From assembly GCA_016648135.1 (NCBI GenBank), contig JADDOH010000177.1, positions 1-64,000 on the forward strand: a DNA stretch of 64,000 nt, written 5' to 3'. Source of the DNA: Agrypnia vestita. Taxonomy: Eukaryota; Arthropoda; Insecta; Trichoptera; Phryganeidae. The notes beneath the pieces are model-generated. The model saw only the letters and a program-made list of their open reading frames with translations. It had not been told where the DNA came from and ran no database searches. Of the stretch, positions 1 through 9,964 are shown piece by piece. The position numbers were made by a program, and so were the translations under genes. Positions within the stretch are counted from its first letter, which is position 1, and every line of letters starts with the position of its first letter.

Positions 1-503
1 TCGCCGCCAAATAATAAGGTTATATATGGAGCATAAAAGCAAAGGCAGCAGTATACCGAATACTAGTTTTTATAGGAATTACAGCCTTTAAGATAATAGG
101 AGATATGATTTTGGGAAGGTTAGATACATGAAATCTAGAATTCATTACGTTCTTAATAAGTGATCCTGGGTGACTGCATTCAAAACATTAAAATTTTTTT
201 TTGGATATTGCTGCATTTTTTTAATACTTGTCATACCTATATTTTTCACATTTGTACCGGTTAAACAATCTAAAAATCTATCATTTATTCCCAAAAATGT
301 GGACAATATTAGTTCGCAGAGTAAATTAGTATATTAACGATATCTCATTTATAAGGTTTCAATACATATTGATCTATTTTTATGCTAGTGTTAAGATTGT
401 TCATCTTCTGAGAGTGGATGACGTCTATCGACCAAGTAACATCGCATTACCCTTAATGAAATGGGGTGATTGGTTTCATGGCCGTGGCGGGTCGCAACCC
501 TTA
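1..503. other. AT-rich flank, no gene seen
   Basis: Mostly low-complexity AT sequence. From about position 400 it becomes less AT-rich as the Harbinger-like element that starts at 504 is approached. I see no exon with splice sites and no recognisable protein similarity. Confidence 0.5.
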
Positions 504-1206
504 GCGCTTGTTCAGACACAGCGGGAACCGTGCAGTTTCAGAATCGCGTGGGACCCGAGCGGGTCTTATTTACCTAGGTTTGTATGTGATCGTTCAGACA
601 CAACCGTGCGGTTAGTCAACCGCTGCGGTGCCCGCAACCCAACCGCTAGAAAATAGATCCGCACGGCGTCCGCACGATCCTATTACTATGGAGCCTTACG
701 GGAGCGTTCAGTCGCGTTGCGGGCACCGCACGGTTCCCATGTCGTAACAGGAGCGCGCGTGGACTATATTCTCTTTTCTATGGTTATGGATCGCTTTAAC
801 ACTGAACTTTTTATTGATGAAGTGGAGAAAGGACCTGTAATATGGAATCTTCAGTGTGAGGATTACTCAAATATGCCAAGAACCAAGCTTGGCAGGAGTT
901 GGTGGAGATATTTGGAAATGGTAGAAAAAAAGAGTATTTTAGGAAAGTAGGTATTTATTCACCAAAAATGAACTGACAGAATGATATTTTTGCCATGGAA
1001 CACGGCCATCGTTAACAAAGTAATGAGCGAATATATCTCTGATATTCAATCAAGATGGAGAACGGCACCGGAACTGTCAAACTGACGTTTATTTTCGCGC
1101 GCACAAATCGCTTATCAACCGCGGCTGTGTGAACAGATGACACAAATCGCGTGTTTTCAAACGCGATTCTGAAACTGCACGGTTCCCGCTGTGTCTGAAC
1201 AAGCGT
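504..1206. mobile_element. PIF/Harbinger-like DNA transposon, internally deleted
   Basis: The element is bounded by a 44-bp perfect inverted repeat (505-548 against 1162-1205) that begins CGCTTGTTCAGACACAGCGG. It is flanked by the trinucleotide TTA on both sides (501-503 and 1207-1209), the target-site duplication expected for PIF/Harbinger elements. The interior is unusually GC-rich for this window and includes a second shorter inverted repeat built on GGTGCCCGCAACC (near 630 and 715). It carries a MADF-type fragment at 780-950, which fits the accessory DNA-binding protein of many Harbinger elements. No DDE nuclease is visible, so this copy is non-autonomous. Boundaries are seen directly; superfamily assignment is by TSD length plus the MADF domain. 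Confidence 0.72.
780..950 (+). pseudogene. MADF-domain fragment inside the Harbinger-like element
   Basis: About 56 codons from ATG to TAG. The start of the reading resembles the first half of a MADF (Myb/SANT-like) DNA-binding domain: an acidic start, then ELFIDEVEKGPVIWN, then a K-x-x-x-x-x-WW segment. MADF proteins are the accessory DNA-binding partners of PIF/Harbinger transposases and also occur as host transcription factors. A full MADF domain is about 80-90 residues, so this copy stops before the end and is truncated. It lies between the inverted repeats of the 703-bp element, so I read it as transposon remnant and not a host gene. An upstream in-frame extension exists, but the resemblance begins at about 790. 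Confidence 0.6.
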
Positions 1207-1209
1207 TTA

Positions 1210-1610
1210 ATCGTATTACAAACCGCGTGAAGGCGATCATCCCTTATTCATGGAAACCCTTTTGTTTACTCTATTCTTCTTGCGTGAACCTGTGTGGTCA
1301 CTCAGCTTAAATAAATATATAAAGCGTGCGTACGCATTGTCTCACACATACACGCAAATAATTTCGCCATTTTCCATGCCACATCCATACTTCTTCGCGT
1401 TACATATAACTTGTATCAAGCTTAAGGAATATGTTAATGATTCTGATGAAGGTTATATACACATAAAAAGAGTTTTGCTTCATACTTTAGTAAAAAATAG
1501 GTATCTCATTACCAACGTCAACATCTATATACTGGTTCAAGGGGATGATAAATTTCAATGTGTGTGAAATAGTGAAATGTGAAACGAATTGTGTAAATAA
1601 CATATTTACA
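1210..1610. other. No supported gene
   Basis: A 105-codon open frame is present (1250-1567), but its composition is ordinary for the AT-rich background. It has no domain I recognise and no splice or promoter context, so I do not call it. Confidence 0.45.
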
Positions 1611-1621
1611 ATTCACAGATA

Positions 1622-2137
1622 AATATAAATAATAATAACAATTATTGGCGAAGAATTTTATATATTAATACATTTTCCAATCAAATTTCAAGATATATAC
1701 CAAACAGTTTTAGACCTGCATTTTATACAAATAATAATATAGGGAAACTACTCATAAATGCAAAAGATAAAGATAATATAATTAACAATTCAGGTGTTTA
1801 TAAACCGTCGTGTAAAGATTGTACAGCGTTTTATATTGGAAAAACCGGTCAAAATTTCAATGTAAGAGTTAAAGAATATTTAAGATATCTGAATAATCAT
1901 GGTTTTTCTGAATTTTCAAATCATTTATTAGAAAATGATCACGGTTTTTATAAAAATTTAGGACTTTCTATTTTACACATAAATAATTTTGGTCTGAAAT
2001 TGAATAATTTAGAATCTTTAGAAATTAGTAAAGCATGTAATAGTAAACAACATATTATTAATAATCAATTGAATTTGACTACTAGCCCAATTCTAAAATT
2101 TATTCCAATAATTGCGAGTAATCAAGAACTTCATTAA
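1622..2137 (+). pseudogene. Penelope-like element: GIY-YIG endonuclease end of the polyprotein
   Basis: An open frame without a start codon runs to TAA at 2135-2137. It contains the GIY-YIG hallmark as NSGVYKPSCKDC followed by FYIGKTGQNFNVRVKEY, then S-x-F-x-x-H (SEFSNHLLENDH) and the LESLEI segment with the catalytic-type Glu. These are the motifs of the C-terminal endonuclease of Penelope-like retroelements, which nicks target DNA for reverse transcription. The Arg in the VRVKEY helix and the Glu are retained. The reverse-transcriptase part is missing, so this is a 5'-truncated copy, although the remaining frame is intact. A second copy lies on the minus strand at 29042-29330. A hammerhead-like motif follows at 2219. 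Confidence 0.75.
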
Positions 2138-2218
2138 TAATATTTTCTTAAATAAATTTTCAAATAATTTAGAAAAACAAAAGACATTATTCATTTTGAT
2201 ATTTTGACATACATATAA

Positions 2219-2258
2219 CACACTGACGATGGAAAGGTATTTCCGAAACATGTAGGTG
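2219..2258 (+). ncRNA. Hammerhead-ribozyme-like motif in a Penelope-like terminus
   Basis: Layout: CACA (2219-2222), core box CTGACGA (2223-2229), one extra T (2230), stem II GGAAA/TTTCC (2231-2235 with 2240-2244, loop GGTA), second core box GAAA (2245-2248), then CATGTA and GGTG (2255-2258). CACA could pair with GGTG as stem I with one mismatch, and the self-complementary ACATGT could serve as a minimal stem III with a GUA cleavage site. Penelope-like elements are known to carry hammerhead ribozymes. The deviation is the extra base after CTGACGA, so catalysis is uncertain. Confidence 0.45.
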
Positions 2259-2261
2259 AAA

Positions 2262-2831
2262 TAAAAAAGTAGATATATACAACAAAATAATCAATATTTT
2301 AAAAATTGTCAATCTACAATGTTGCTCAATCAATTGAAAAAAAAAACATATATAATATACAACTTCCAACACTTTGATAAATGCGGTGGTCATTTTTGGG
2401 TTGAATGAATTAACGTCACATTGTGTAAAGTGATAATTTAAGTCAGAAATATGATAGATCGTAAGGCCTATAAACACCTAAAAACTTCCGTGCCTACTTT
2501 CCGATATATACAGCTTCGTGTCTGTGAGACATGTATAATATATCTCGATTAATGGAAGAAATTGTTTCACTCTTTTACGTAGCCATGTAAACATAAAGCA
2601 TAAGGGAGAGAAGCAGAAAGGGGCGGAGACCCACCCTATCCCGGAACTGTTATGGAAGTGTCTACTTCCTTACCAGTTCCTCTCAGCAAGTCATCCCGTA
2701 AATTTATTTATTATTGATCAAAGTTTAACTTCGCCTTTCCATACCTTTCTGAATCTGTTGGGTTTCGAGTTTATTTAAAAAAGAATAGTGTACATATCAT
2801 CAACAATCTAATAAATACTAAGAAAACAATA
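2262..2831. other. Repeat-derived spacer, no gene
   Basis: AT-rich sequence. Around 2510-2550 there is a copy of a short dispersed motif (AGCTTCGTGTCTGTGAGAC) that recurs at 25841-25873, 26115-26147, 35221-35261 and 35617-35657. Nothing else is supported. Confidence 0.45.
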
Positions 2832-2839
2832 TCTTAATG

Positions 2840-3615
2840 CAGTGGTTCCCAAAGTTGACAGAACCGGGACCCACCAAAAAAAAAAATTTTCGGGACCCAC
2901 CTCGTGCGTCACATTTTCCAATTCATATTGTAACCATACGAAAGACTGTTAAATTATGAAAAAAATAAAAACCTCTAAATATAATCGAAAATTTTAATCG
3001 AAAAATGTTAATATGTTTTATTTTAATGGGAAGGATGAATTTGTTGCCTTTTTTTTGTCATAACGGCATTAGCGTTGACTTCGATTTTAGTCACTTTTAA
3101 TCGCAGTGAATTCGATACGTCCAATTTCTTTCTGTATTTAGTCTCAATAGAAACCATGGCAAAAAATCCCCCTTCACATGAGCTAGTGAAGGGAGGAGAA
3201 CTTTCATCGCTTCGTCAAACAAGCAGGGATAAGTCTCAGCAACCAAAAGCCAAAATTTTGCTAATTGCTTACGATTAAAAGTATTTTTCAGCGACGTATC
3301 TTCCGATAAATCAATAAGCTCTTCACTTACTTTTATTGATATTTCTGTTGGTATGTTGTCTTGAAATGTACTACAAATCCAGTTTATCCTGTCGAACTTT
3401 TTCATCTCTTTTTCGAAGTTGGCGTTAAAGTTATTTTTTAACTCTGTTAAATGAGTGAAAATTGCAGACACTGCACTGATATCTGGATGCACTTCGTTAT
3501 CTATAGTAAACACACGACCCGGACGAGACGTGTTGCGCGGTGTTGTGACTGCGACCCACCTAATTTCCGCTCGCGATCCACCAGTGGGTCGCGACCCATA
3601 GTTTGGGAAACACTG
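2840..3615. mobile_element. hAT DNA transposon remnant (776 bp)
   Basis: The left end reads CAGTGGTTCCCAAAGTTG and the right end, read from the other strand, CAGTGTTTCCCAAACTATGG. These are imperfect terminal inverted repeats of the hAT (Charlie-like) type. Eight-bp flanks TCTTAATG (2832-2839) and TCTTAATC (3616-3623) match at 7 of 8 positions, the expected hAT target duplication. GGGACCCACC near the left end is mirrored by GGTGGATC and GGGTCGCGACCC near the right. The interior holds the C-terminal end of a transposase on the minus strand. Confidence 0.8.
3023..3513 (-). pseudogene. hAT transposase C-terminal fragment (ZBED5/FAM200-like), frameshifted
   Basis: Read from 3513 downwards, the protein contains the typical hAT C-terminal architecture: ELIDLSEDTSLKNTF, then LAKFWLLVAETYP, then EAMKVLLP. 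The frame then breaks at about 3165. In the next frame it continues GFFAMVSIETKYRKKLDV and SLRLKVTKIEV to a stop at 3023-3025. That order (FW...YP, LLP, GF-[S/A]-x-[L/M]-V-x-I-K-x-K-Y-R-x-x-L, LRL) is the hAT dimerisation and RNase-H-like C-terminus. The N-terminal zinc finger and most of the catalytic domain are missing, and the frameshift makes it non-functional. Confidence 0.75.
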
Positions 3616-3623
3616 TCTTAATC

Positions 3624-4130
3624 AATAATGCGTAGGTATACGTGCTACTCGATAAAGCATAGTAAAAAATTATGATGTTAGATATATAACTAAGATCGAA
3701 TTTCATGAAAATATAACCAAATTAAACGAAAAGATAATGAGAGAATTGGAAGAAAAGCTAATGAATGATTGGTGAACGGAGGTTTCCGGGAATTAGAAGG
3801 TTGCTTCTTCTTCGAGTGCTTCCGGGCACGGATGTTTGCGATCGCGATGGCTATTCGGGCTCTGTTTACAGCTGTCCGGAAGAGAGGTTCAGATATTGTC
3901 TGGTCGAATGATTGTCTAAGGTTTCTGCGCCATTAGGTTCTCTTTCAGTCGAGGTCTTACCGTCCGTTCATCTTTCTTTATGTGACAAAGTGGAGTGACT
4001 TATTCAAAATTCGTTAGTTTCCTATGTTTATTATTCCTAGTTAAGTTATGTTTCATTTACTTTCTGCATTCTTATTAGGACGGTGAAATTTCATACTCTG
4101 TTCTTCCAGCTTATTTTAAACATGCAATAT
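3624..4130. other. No supported gene
   Basis: Ordinary AT-rich sequence with a mildly GC-richer patch at 3780-3970. No splice-flanked open frame or known repeat was recognised. Confidence 0.4.
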
Positions 4131-4317
4131 GAGTAGCTCGTTGGTCTTGTGGTTAGGACACTCGCCTCGTGATCCAAAGGTCGCGGGTTCGAACCTCACT
4201 CCAGACTCGCAAGTTAGTCCTATTTTCATAGCACAAGTGTTTAGCTTAGTTTGAAAATAATAAGAATATTGATGTGACACGTATTCCGTGATCGCATCTC
4301 TATTTAAGAAAAAAAAA
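4131..4317 (+). mobile_element. tRNA-derived SINE, copy 1
   Basis: Starts GAGTAGCTCGTTGGTCTTG and carries RNA polymerase III-type internal promoter boxes: an A-box-like TGGTCTTGTGGTTAGGA and a B box GGGTTCGAACCTC. A tRNA-unrelated body follows (TTTTCATAGCACAAG, GTTTAGCTTAG, ATTGATGTGACACG, TTCCGTG) and an A-rich tail. The complete copy at 4377 shares this layout. Tail-only or partial copies occur at 9965, 23170 and 43566, so this is a family and not a tRNA gene. Confidence 0.75.
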
Positions 4318-4376
4318 TGATGAAAAAAATTCTAAAGAATATGAAGAAAGGTACGGCAGTTTCTTAATTTAATTAA

Positions 4377-4563
4377 GAGTAGCTTGTTGGTCTTGTGGTT
4401 AGGACTCTCGCCTCTTGATCCAAAGGTCGCAGGTTCGAATCTCACTCCAGACAGGCAAGTTAATCCTATTTTCATAGTACAAGCGTTTAGCTTAATTTGA
4501 AAATAGTAAGAATATTGATGTGACATGAATTCCGTGTTCGCATCTCAATTTCAAAAAAAAAAA
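4377..4563 (+). mobile_element. tRNA-derived SINE, copy 2
   Basis: A second complete member of the same family, same orientation, 59 bases after the first. The A box is TTGGTCTTGTGGTTAGGAC and the B box GGTTCGAATCTC; the body and poly-A match copy 1 with scattered substitutions. The two are independently A-tailed, which favours two insertions over one segmental duplication. Confidence 0.75.
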
Positions 4564-6385
4564 TGAATCTCGGGGTAATCAACAAAAACAAATATAAAAT
4601 TATATATTTAGAAATTTTAAACTAAGATTTTAACATTTAACTCACATGTATACAGAATGTACCAGAGCGTGGATAACCAATATACTTAAAACTGTCTAAA
4701 TTATGAGTATAGAAATTTCAAAGCAATTTCAAAGTTTTCAATGAGATGTTTTTTTCAATATTTTTTTTTTGTATAACGTTGGACTATAAATGTATCTAAC
4801 ATCAACTATCGAAAATTTATACGCCTTAATTTTTACGAAATAATAGCTCCTATTTCTACACACAGAAGAATCTTAATTATGGTGGTTTGGGCCCGTCTTG
4901 CGAACGCCAGAGAAAGACTACCGTAATATTCATGGCACCCCCGGCTAGTGGGCCGACCCAAACTATGCTGGTGTAAATAGCTACATCAGTTCACAATGAT
5001 TTCAGGTCAGGTCTAGGTTTAGGTCTAGACAGGTCAACAAGTACCGAAGACAGGGGAAAACGTGAGTACAATGTAATAAGGAGAAACGTGGACTTAAAGA
5101 ATCTTCGTGTGTTTGTTTTTTTTTATTATTTATTTATTTTAATTCAACGGTTTACACCTATTACAATAAAACATCTTATTCATAACCAGATAACAAAGTC
5201 AATAAATATGTAAATATAAACTAGCACGCATGAGCTTATTCAAATATATGCATGTACATATTATGTACATACATATGAAATTTATAAAACAGTATCTTTT
5301 ATAATAATTGTTGTATTATTGTTTTTTTTACAAAGGGAATCGATTTTACAATAATAAATACTTTAACTGCAATAAAATGTGTTTTTAATAAACGCAAGGG
5401 GGTTAAAATTATGCTCTGATCTAATCCTCTCTCGCAAAAAAGGGGTTTTGTTGATCTCTTTATAATTGTATTATTTTTATTTATAAAATTAAAATTATAA
5501 CCATTATTTATTCATTAAAATTATAAATTTTTCGGATAACAACGCTTCAGGACACCTTTACCTAATAAAAACATCAAATTCTATTTTTAACAATGTCCGT
5601 CACTGATGCTTACAGATGAAACTACGCTACGCTAAGTGGCGCTGTTCTTACAGACTTTAATCGCCTCCGAAATACATAAAATTCTCCATAAAACACTCGG
5701 TATATAGGTCCACTTTCCGATAACATTAAAAAATTATTTACTAATAAAAATATATTTTTATAATATATTTTAATTAGTTAATGAAATATATTTAAAAATA
5801 TATTTTCGGAATAAATTTTTAAATATAAAAAAGAGAAATTGGTATTTGTTTCGATTTATATACCGCTACTAGGACTATAAACTATTTATTAATGAAAAGC
5901 TTGAATTACGTTAAACAAAAGAGAACGTCATTTTTGACGGGTTATAGCTAGTTATTGTAAAATTTGCCTCTTGCTTTTAATATCGTTACGTAAAACGAAC
6001 TCTATATGTCGCCATCTATTGTTTCACAATACCACACCGCCATCGCGAAACGGATTTCTGGTAAACAAAGCAAATAATACACCTAATGATTATAATGTTA
6101 CGCTACGTATTTCATATTTATTTAGAATACCTATTGCTCGTAAGTTTATTTAATATATATTTATTTAATAAGTATTTTACTAAGTTCTATCTACTTTTCT
6201 ATAGATTGTCTATATGTTGAGTTTATTCGTAGTGCTTCCTCAAGCTCCATGGAAAAATACAAATCAATAAGATTTAGGAATGAGTTCCTAAATTGTATTT
6301 CTTGATTGTATATTACGAAAGATGTTAAGCTGATCTTAACATAGTCAAAATATTAAAAAAGGATCTCTCATATGTTTTTGCATGT
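4564..6385. other. Long AT-rich stretch without genes
   Basis: T-rich low-complexity sequence at 5110-5150. At about 5931-5960 there is a copy of the short repeat CGTCATTTTTGACGGGTTA that recurs at 18395 and 18648. CGCCATCTA occurs at 6010-6018. The short ATG-initiated frames here are not conserved-looking. Confidence 0.45.
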
Positions 6386-6389
6386 TGAA

Positions 6390-6535
6390 CAAATGAATGA
6401 GGAAAGAATGATTAGAAATATTATATGACGCAAGTGTTGATGGCGCCAGAAAAAGAGGGCGCGGAAGACTAGATTAACCGAATTCCGGAAAATGGTCCTA
6501 TTGTCGAGCTTGCATGCGAATATGTCAGAATCTTA
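6390..6535 (+). pseudogene. Non-LTR retrotransposon reverse-transcriptase tail fragment
   Basis: Conceptual pieces MNEERMIRNI, then after a frameshift YDASVDGARKRGRGR, match the NEERMVRKIYDASVDGARKR stretch of the better preserved copy on the minus strand at 50052-50603. This is the C-terminal region after the polymerase domain of non-LTR retrotransposons. It is short, frameshifted and followed by unrelated sequence. Confidence 0.6.
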
Positions 6536-6539
6536 ATTT

Positions 6540-7770
6540 ATTATATTAAAATATATATTACTAACCTCAAAACTCGATGCCTGAACTTTCGTAGTTGGCA
6601 AACAGTATCACTTCCAGTTCATGCAAATAATTTCAGCTACAGATATCTTTTAAAAGACATTGCTTTCTGTTGGAGTTCAATACGGAACACAAATTTCTAA
6701 TTGTAACAATTCCACCGCTGGAGCTCGCGCGAGATTAACAAAACGTATCGAAGTTACTGCACGTATTAAAAAATATATATTGAATGTTTTGCATCACTTT
6801 AATCGTAACACACGTGGTCGCAAAATAATCGTAAATGAAGTGCACCAAGCAAACTGTCAGTGTCCAATTTTGAGAAACTATTGGTTGTTGTATTACAAAT
6901 GATTGTGCAATTCTTTGATGTGTTGTGTCAAAAATTCAGCAGACGAATATAAACCTTTAAGCGTGTCTGTTTCCTTCAAGTGCTGTTTCATTTTCACTGC
7001 CTGTCGTCTGTTCTTGTGTGAGTACGTCGTAAGAATTACTCTATACAACTTTTGTCTTTTTCCTGCACATTATCTTGATTATAATGTATCACTTTCTCAC
7101 CGCGATGTCTAATTCTATCAACAACATTGATGTGTTATTTATTGGTATTAATTTTATTAGTAGGTATATATTGTAAAAATAAATACCAAAAGAGTGAATT
7201 AGAAAAAGTGGTTTGGAGTTAAAAAGTAATGTTTGAACAAATAACTATTGTGTAAATGCCTTAAATAAAATTATAGTGTTATGAATGTACTTTAAATAAT
7301 ACGATATTGTATAAATAAACCTTTATTTGAATTTGACCTTTTGGGAATGGCCGGAACTCTAATTGACTCTATCATTGATTTTCAAAAAAACGGTAAAAAG
7401 GCGAGTTGTCTCTAAAACGAAATTGTTGGAATATTGGAAAGATTGGGAATACTAGAATACTAGATAGGGAAGATGCGATGAATAATATATAAAGGGGATG
7501 TATTTTTTTAAAGTCTAGAATAAGGTACACATTAAGTCTAAGATTACGTATATACATACATACAGAGTGGAATTCTTAAATTGACTTAAATCGACCCACA
7601 TTACGTCATTCAATTGACCATTATGATAATGGTAAATTAAGGATAGCATTATACTTGATTAACCAATGATGTCTAAATTTGAATTAAAAGATAGAAAAAA
7701 ATAATTATCATATTATCAATTAATAAAAATAAGAACTACATATAAGGTCGATATATTCACGGAAACATAG
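6540..7770. other. No supported gene
   Basis: Two adjacent short open frames occur (6660-6902 and 6903-7112), but neither has a recognisable domain, splice context or codon bias. The remainder is AT-rich, including a TATA-rich stretch near 7540. Confidence 0.4.
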
Positions 7771-7772
7771 AG

Positions 7773-7990
7773 GGTTGCTATAGCTTAGTGGTCAAAGCAC
7801 CGGCCCCGAAAAGGAGGTGACCTGGGTTCGAATCCCAGTAGTAACCTTATATTTTTTCGTGAATTAGATTTTTCTGTATGTCTTTCTAATTGATTAATTA
7901 ATTCGATTTTAAAAATTTCACAGAACTTTGTTCTGAAAAATTACAACTTCACAATTAGAATATATTCTTGAATATAAAAAGAAATTTTTG
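7773..7990 (+). mobile_element. tRNA-derived SINE, second family
   Basis: The tRNA-like head reads GGTTGCTATAGCTTAGTGG, then a B box GGGTTCGAATCCC and GTAACC, which pairs with the 5' end as an acceptor stem. The anticodon arm does not fold cleanly (the bases between about 7800 and 7825 do not make a proper 5-bp stem), so this is not a functional tRNA gene. The body (TTCTGTATG, TCTAATTGATTAAT, AACTTTGTTCTGAAA, CTTCACAAT) is shared with the copy at 37164. Confidence 0.65.
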
Positions 7991-8159
7991 TAGAACCGTG
8001 TGGTCAGATTAAGGTTTGATATTTTGTGAAATACGTACTGATGTCGCTGTATATTCGGGATTACACGTTGAATATATATAAATGATAGAAATTAAATCAC
8101 AATCATCATATTTTAATATTAATTATTTATACTCTATCAGCACTGATACATCCATATTA

Positions 8160-8276
8160 CGAATACCAATCTGGAAGACAAAAGCAACAGACAAGAATGG
8201 AGGAGAATTCTGGATTCAGCCTAGGCCCACCCAGGGCTGCCAAGCTTATGATGATGATGATGATGAATATTTATTA
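8160..8276 (+). pseudogene. Non-LTR retrotransposon 3' end with GAT repeat
   Basis: In one frame the translation gives an R-x-x-WRRILDSA / AHPGL pattern typical of the very end of RTE-type reverse transcriptases, followed directly by (ATG)n/(GAT)n microsatellite at about 8248-8266. The minus-strand copy at 16224 ends with the same RP-RPT-GF motif next to a similar repeat. Confidence 0.5.
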
Positions 8277-8279
8277 TTT

Positions 8280-8780
8280 AAATAGCCTTGTCGAAATCCT
8301 CAGCGATAATATAAATACTCTTTTATAATAGTTTACTCTTTTACAGTTTATGTAGATTTTGACAAGAATACTAAATAGTTTTTATCTCCAAATATATATG
8401 GAGTAAAATGGATTCGACAACTCTCTGAATTCGTATCGGGATTCGATCAAAATTTTCAGAAAAATAGACCTGAAAATAAATACATCGGCTAAAACGTAAA
8501 AAAAATGTAACTGCGTTAGTTTAGGACTTAGAAAAAACAATAGGGAATTTCTAAAATTTCGGTCGTAAATAATTATATTTTAACAGCATTTAAATCTAAA
8601 TGTAATCAAGGATCACGTAATTCTTCCATTGTACTCACTAGACTTAAGGTCTCGTTATTGCTTCAGACTATTTAAATTTTTTGAATACGTATAATATACC
8701 TACTTGCCATGTACATCTTTATATTTACCTGTAAATAGTTGCGGATATTTTATACGAACCGTATGTTTTTCCGAGAAACG
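8280..8780. other. No supported gene
   Basis: AT-rich sequence with no recognised repeat or coding signal. Confidence 0.4.
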
Positions 8781-8786
8781 ATTCAC

Positions 8787-8824
8787 GACGTTTCGTTGAA
8801 TGCTTATTCAACGTCATCAGGAGG
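8787..8824 (-). ncRNA. Hammerhead-ribozyme-like motif downstream of a Penelope-like fragment
   Basis: On the minus strand: CTGATGA (8820-8814), one extra C (8813), stem II GTTGAAT/ATTCAAC (8812-8806 with 8801-8795, loop AAGC), GAAAC (8794-8790), then GTC (8789-8787), a standard hammerhead cleavage triplet. It lies about 150 bases beyond the end of the GIY-YIG fragment at 8967-9224 on the same strand, the same layout as 2137 to 2219. The one-base insertion after CTGATGA is again present. Stem I is weak. Confidence 0.45.
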
Positions 8825-8966
8825 ACGACCTTTATTCGCTAAGGTGGAAGTCGGACTGATTGCTGCTTTCGAGGGCGTAAATTGTATGCACTTTTTTGTG
8901 GAGTGTTCACTTCTTCTACAACAGAGGTCGCCAGTGTGCAATATATACTAGTTACGTCGGCGGACT

Positions 8967-9224
8967 TTACTGCGACGCCTTCAAGGGTTGAATCAATGTC
9001 GTAAGAACAGGGCGCCAAATACTTGATAGTTTGTAACTGTCATCTCTACTGAAATTGGGATGATTGTATATTTCAATGGACTCCCTCACTAATCTGGGTA
9101 TAAGGTGCGGTTCTGTTGATAAGATTTTTGCCTTGTCAAATCTGATGAAGTGACAGAGATTCCCTTTATATTTTTTGTTGATATGATTGGTTGACATGTA
9201 TTTCCTCAACTTTATTTTTTGTGA
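8967..9224 (-). pseudogene. Penelope-like element: GIY-YIG C-terminal part, second family
   Basis: Reading downwards from about 9224, the protein has HFIRFDKAKILSTEP, then LVRESIEIYNHPN and YKLSSIWRPVL before a stop. The pattern (H-x-I-x-F-x-x-x-K-I-L, R-x-x-R-E-[S/A]-[I/L]-E-I, L-S-x-x-W-x-P) is the distal half of the GIY-YIG endonuclease domain in arthropod Penelope-like elements; the Glu of RESIEI is the catalytic-type residue. The GIY-YIG strand and the reverse transcriptase are absent. Sequence differs clearly from the fragments at 1622 and 29042, so it is a different family. Confidence 0.68.
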
Positions 9225-9364
9225 AAGCTCTAAAGGGCGTTATTAATAGATAAATAAATAAATAGTAAGTAATCAATATTACACCAAATTCTGTACACAA
9301 CCATGTGTAATTTTGCTCCAATCTAGTAGATCACTTCGATAAATAATGAACAGCATTGTTTCAG

Positions 9365-9548
9365 CCTCCATCGCCCGAATCGTCAAGTTCCTGGGCAAGA
9401 CCGGCACGCCACTGCTCACGGTCGGGGGGCTCTCCTTCGACTTCGTCGGACCCAAGACTGCCTGCGCCCACGAGTACCACATGCTCACCAGGACTGGCAG
9501 CGTGGGGTTTCGAGACATCGCCTACTTCATCATCGACCTCATGCGCAA
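9365..9548 (+). CDS. Exon of an ANF-receptor ligand-binding-domain protein (receptor guanylyl cyclase-like)
   Basis: The acceptor is TTTCAG at 9359-9364 and the donor GTGAGT at 9549. The exon opens with two bases of a split codon and closes with AA of another (phase 2 out). It encodes SIARIVKFLGKTGTPLLTVG, then GLSFDF, then EYHMLTRTG and DIAYFIIDLMR. That is the Pro-x-LTxGG, DF, LTRTG and FI..L pattern of the ANF-receptor (type I periplasmic-binding-like) extracellular domain of receptor guanylyl cyclases and natriuretic-peptide receptors. The closing AA joins G or A of either downstream exon to make Lys, giving RK-YHW or RK-YKW. GC content and codon regularity stand out sharply from the intronic background. 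Exons before it should lie upstream of the window. Which receptor cyclase this is cannot be decided here, and a clearance-type receptor lacking the cyclase is also possible. Confidence 0.82.
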
Positions 9549-9740
9549 GTGAGTCCTTGCAGAAATGCTCTAATTCAGGATAAGTGCCGTTATTCAAATT
9601 CACTAAAATATTTTAACTGATGCTCAACGCAATCCAATTTAACGTCAGTTATAAAATTTTTAATACAATTTCTTTTTTTTTTGTATTAATTTCTCGGGTA
9701 TCAAATAAGTCACAATTTCTAGAAAATGTTGTTTGAAGGG

Positions 9741-9865
9741 TTTATTTATTTATTTCTATTTAATTTTAGTATAAAATTTTGGTTGGACTGTGCCTGTCTC
9801 ACTAGAAATATCTGTGTTGAGACAGGCATAGTTTACAATAGTGTGTAGGTACAAAACATAGTATA
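9741..9865. repeat. Dispersed hairpin repeat, copy 1
   Basis: An 11-bp stem, TGCCTGTCTCA (9791-9801) with TGAGACAGGCA (9818-9828), is preceded by TTTATTTATTTATTTCTATTT and followed by TAGTTTACAATA. Copies occur at 22895 and, shorter, 11838. Probably the 3' end of a retroelement or a MITE; the class is not resolved. Confidence 0.55.
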
Positions 9866-9964
9866 TAGATATATAGTAGAATAATTATTTGTTTTGGATA
9901 AGTATTGTAAATTAACATAACATAATAAAGTGATTAAAGTAATTTAATAGAAAATATATCATAC

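Noticed and set aside
1250..1567. 105-codon plus-strand frame after the Harbinger-like element
   Set aside because: Composition and residues look like translated non-coding sequence.
4131..4205. Candidate tRNA gene pair
   Set aside because: Both copies carry the same non-tRNA body and poly-A tail and do not fold as a clean cloverleaf.
7773..7847. Candidate functional tRNA gene
   Set aside because: Acceptor and T arms fit but the anticodon arm does not pair, and a repeat tail shared with 37164 follows. It is a SINE.
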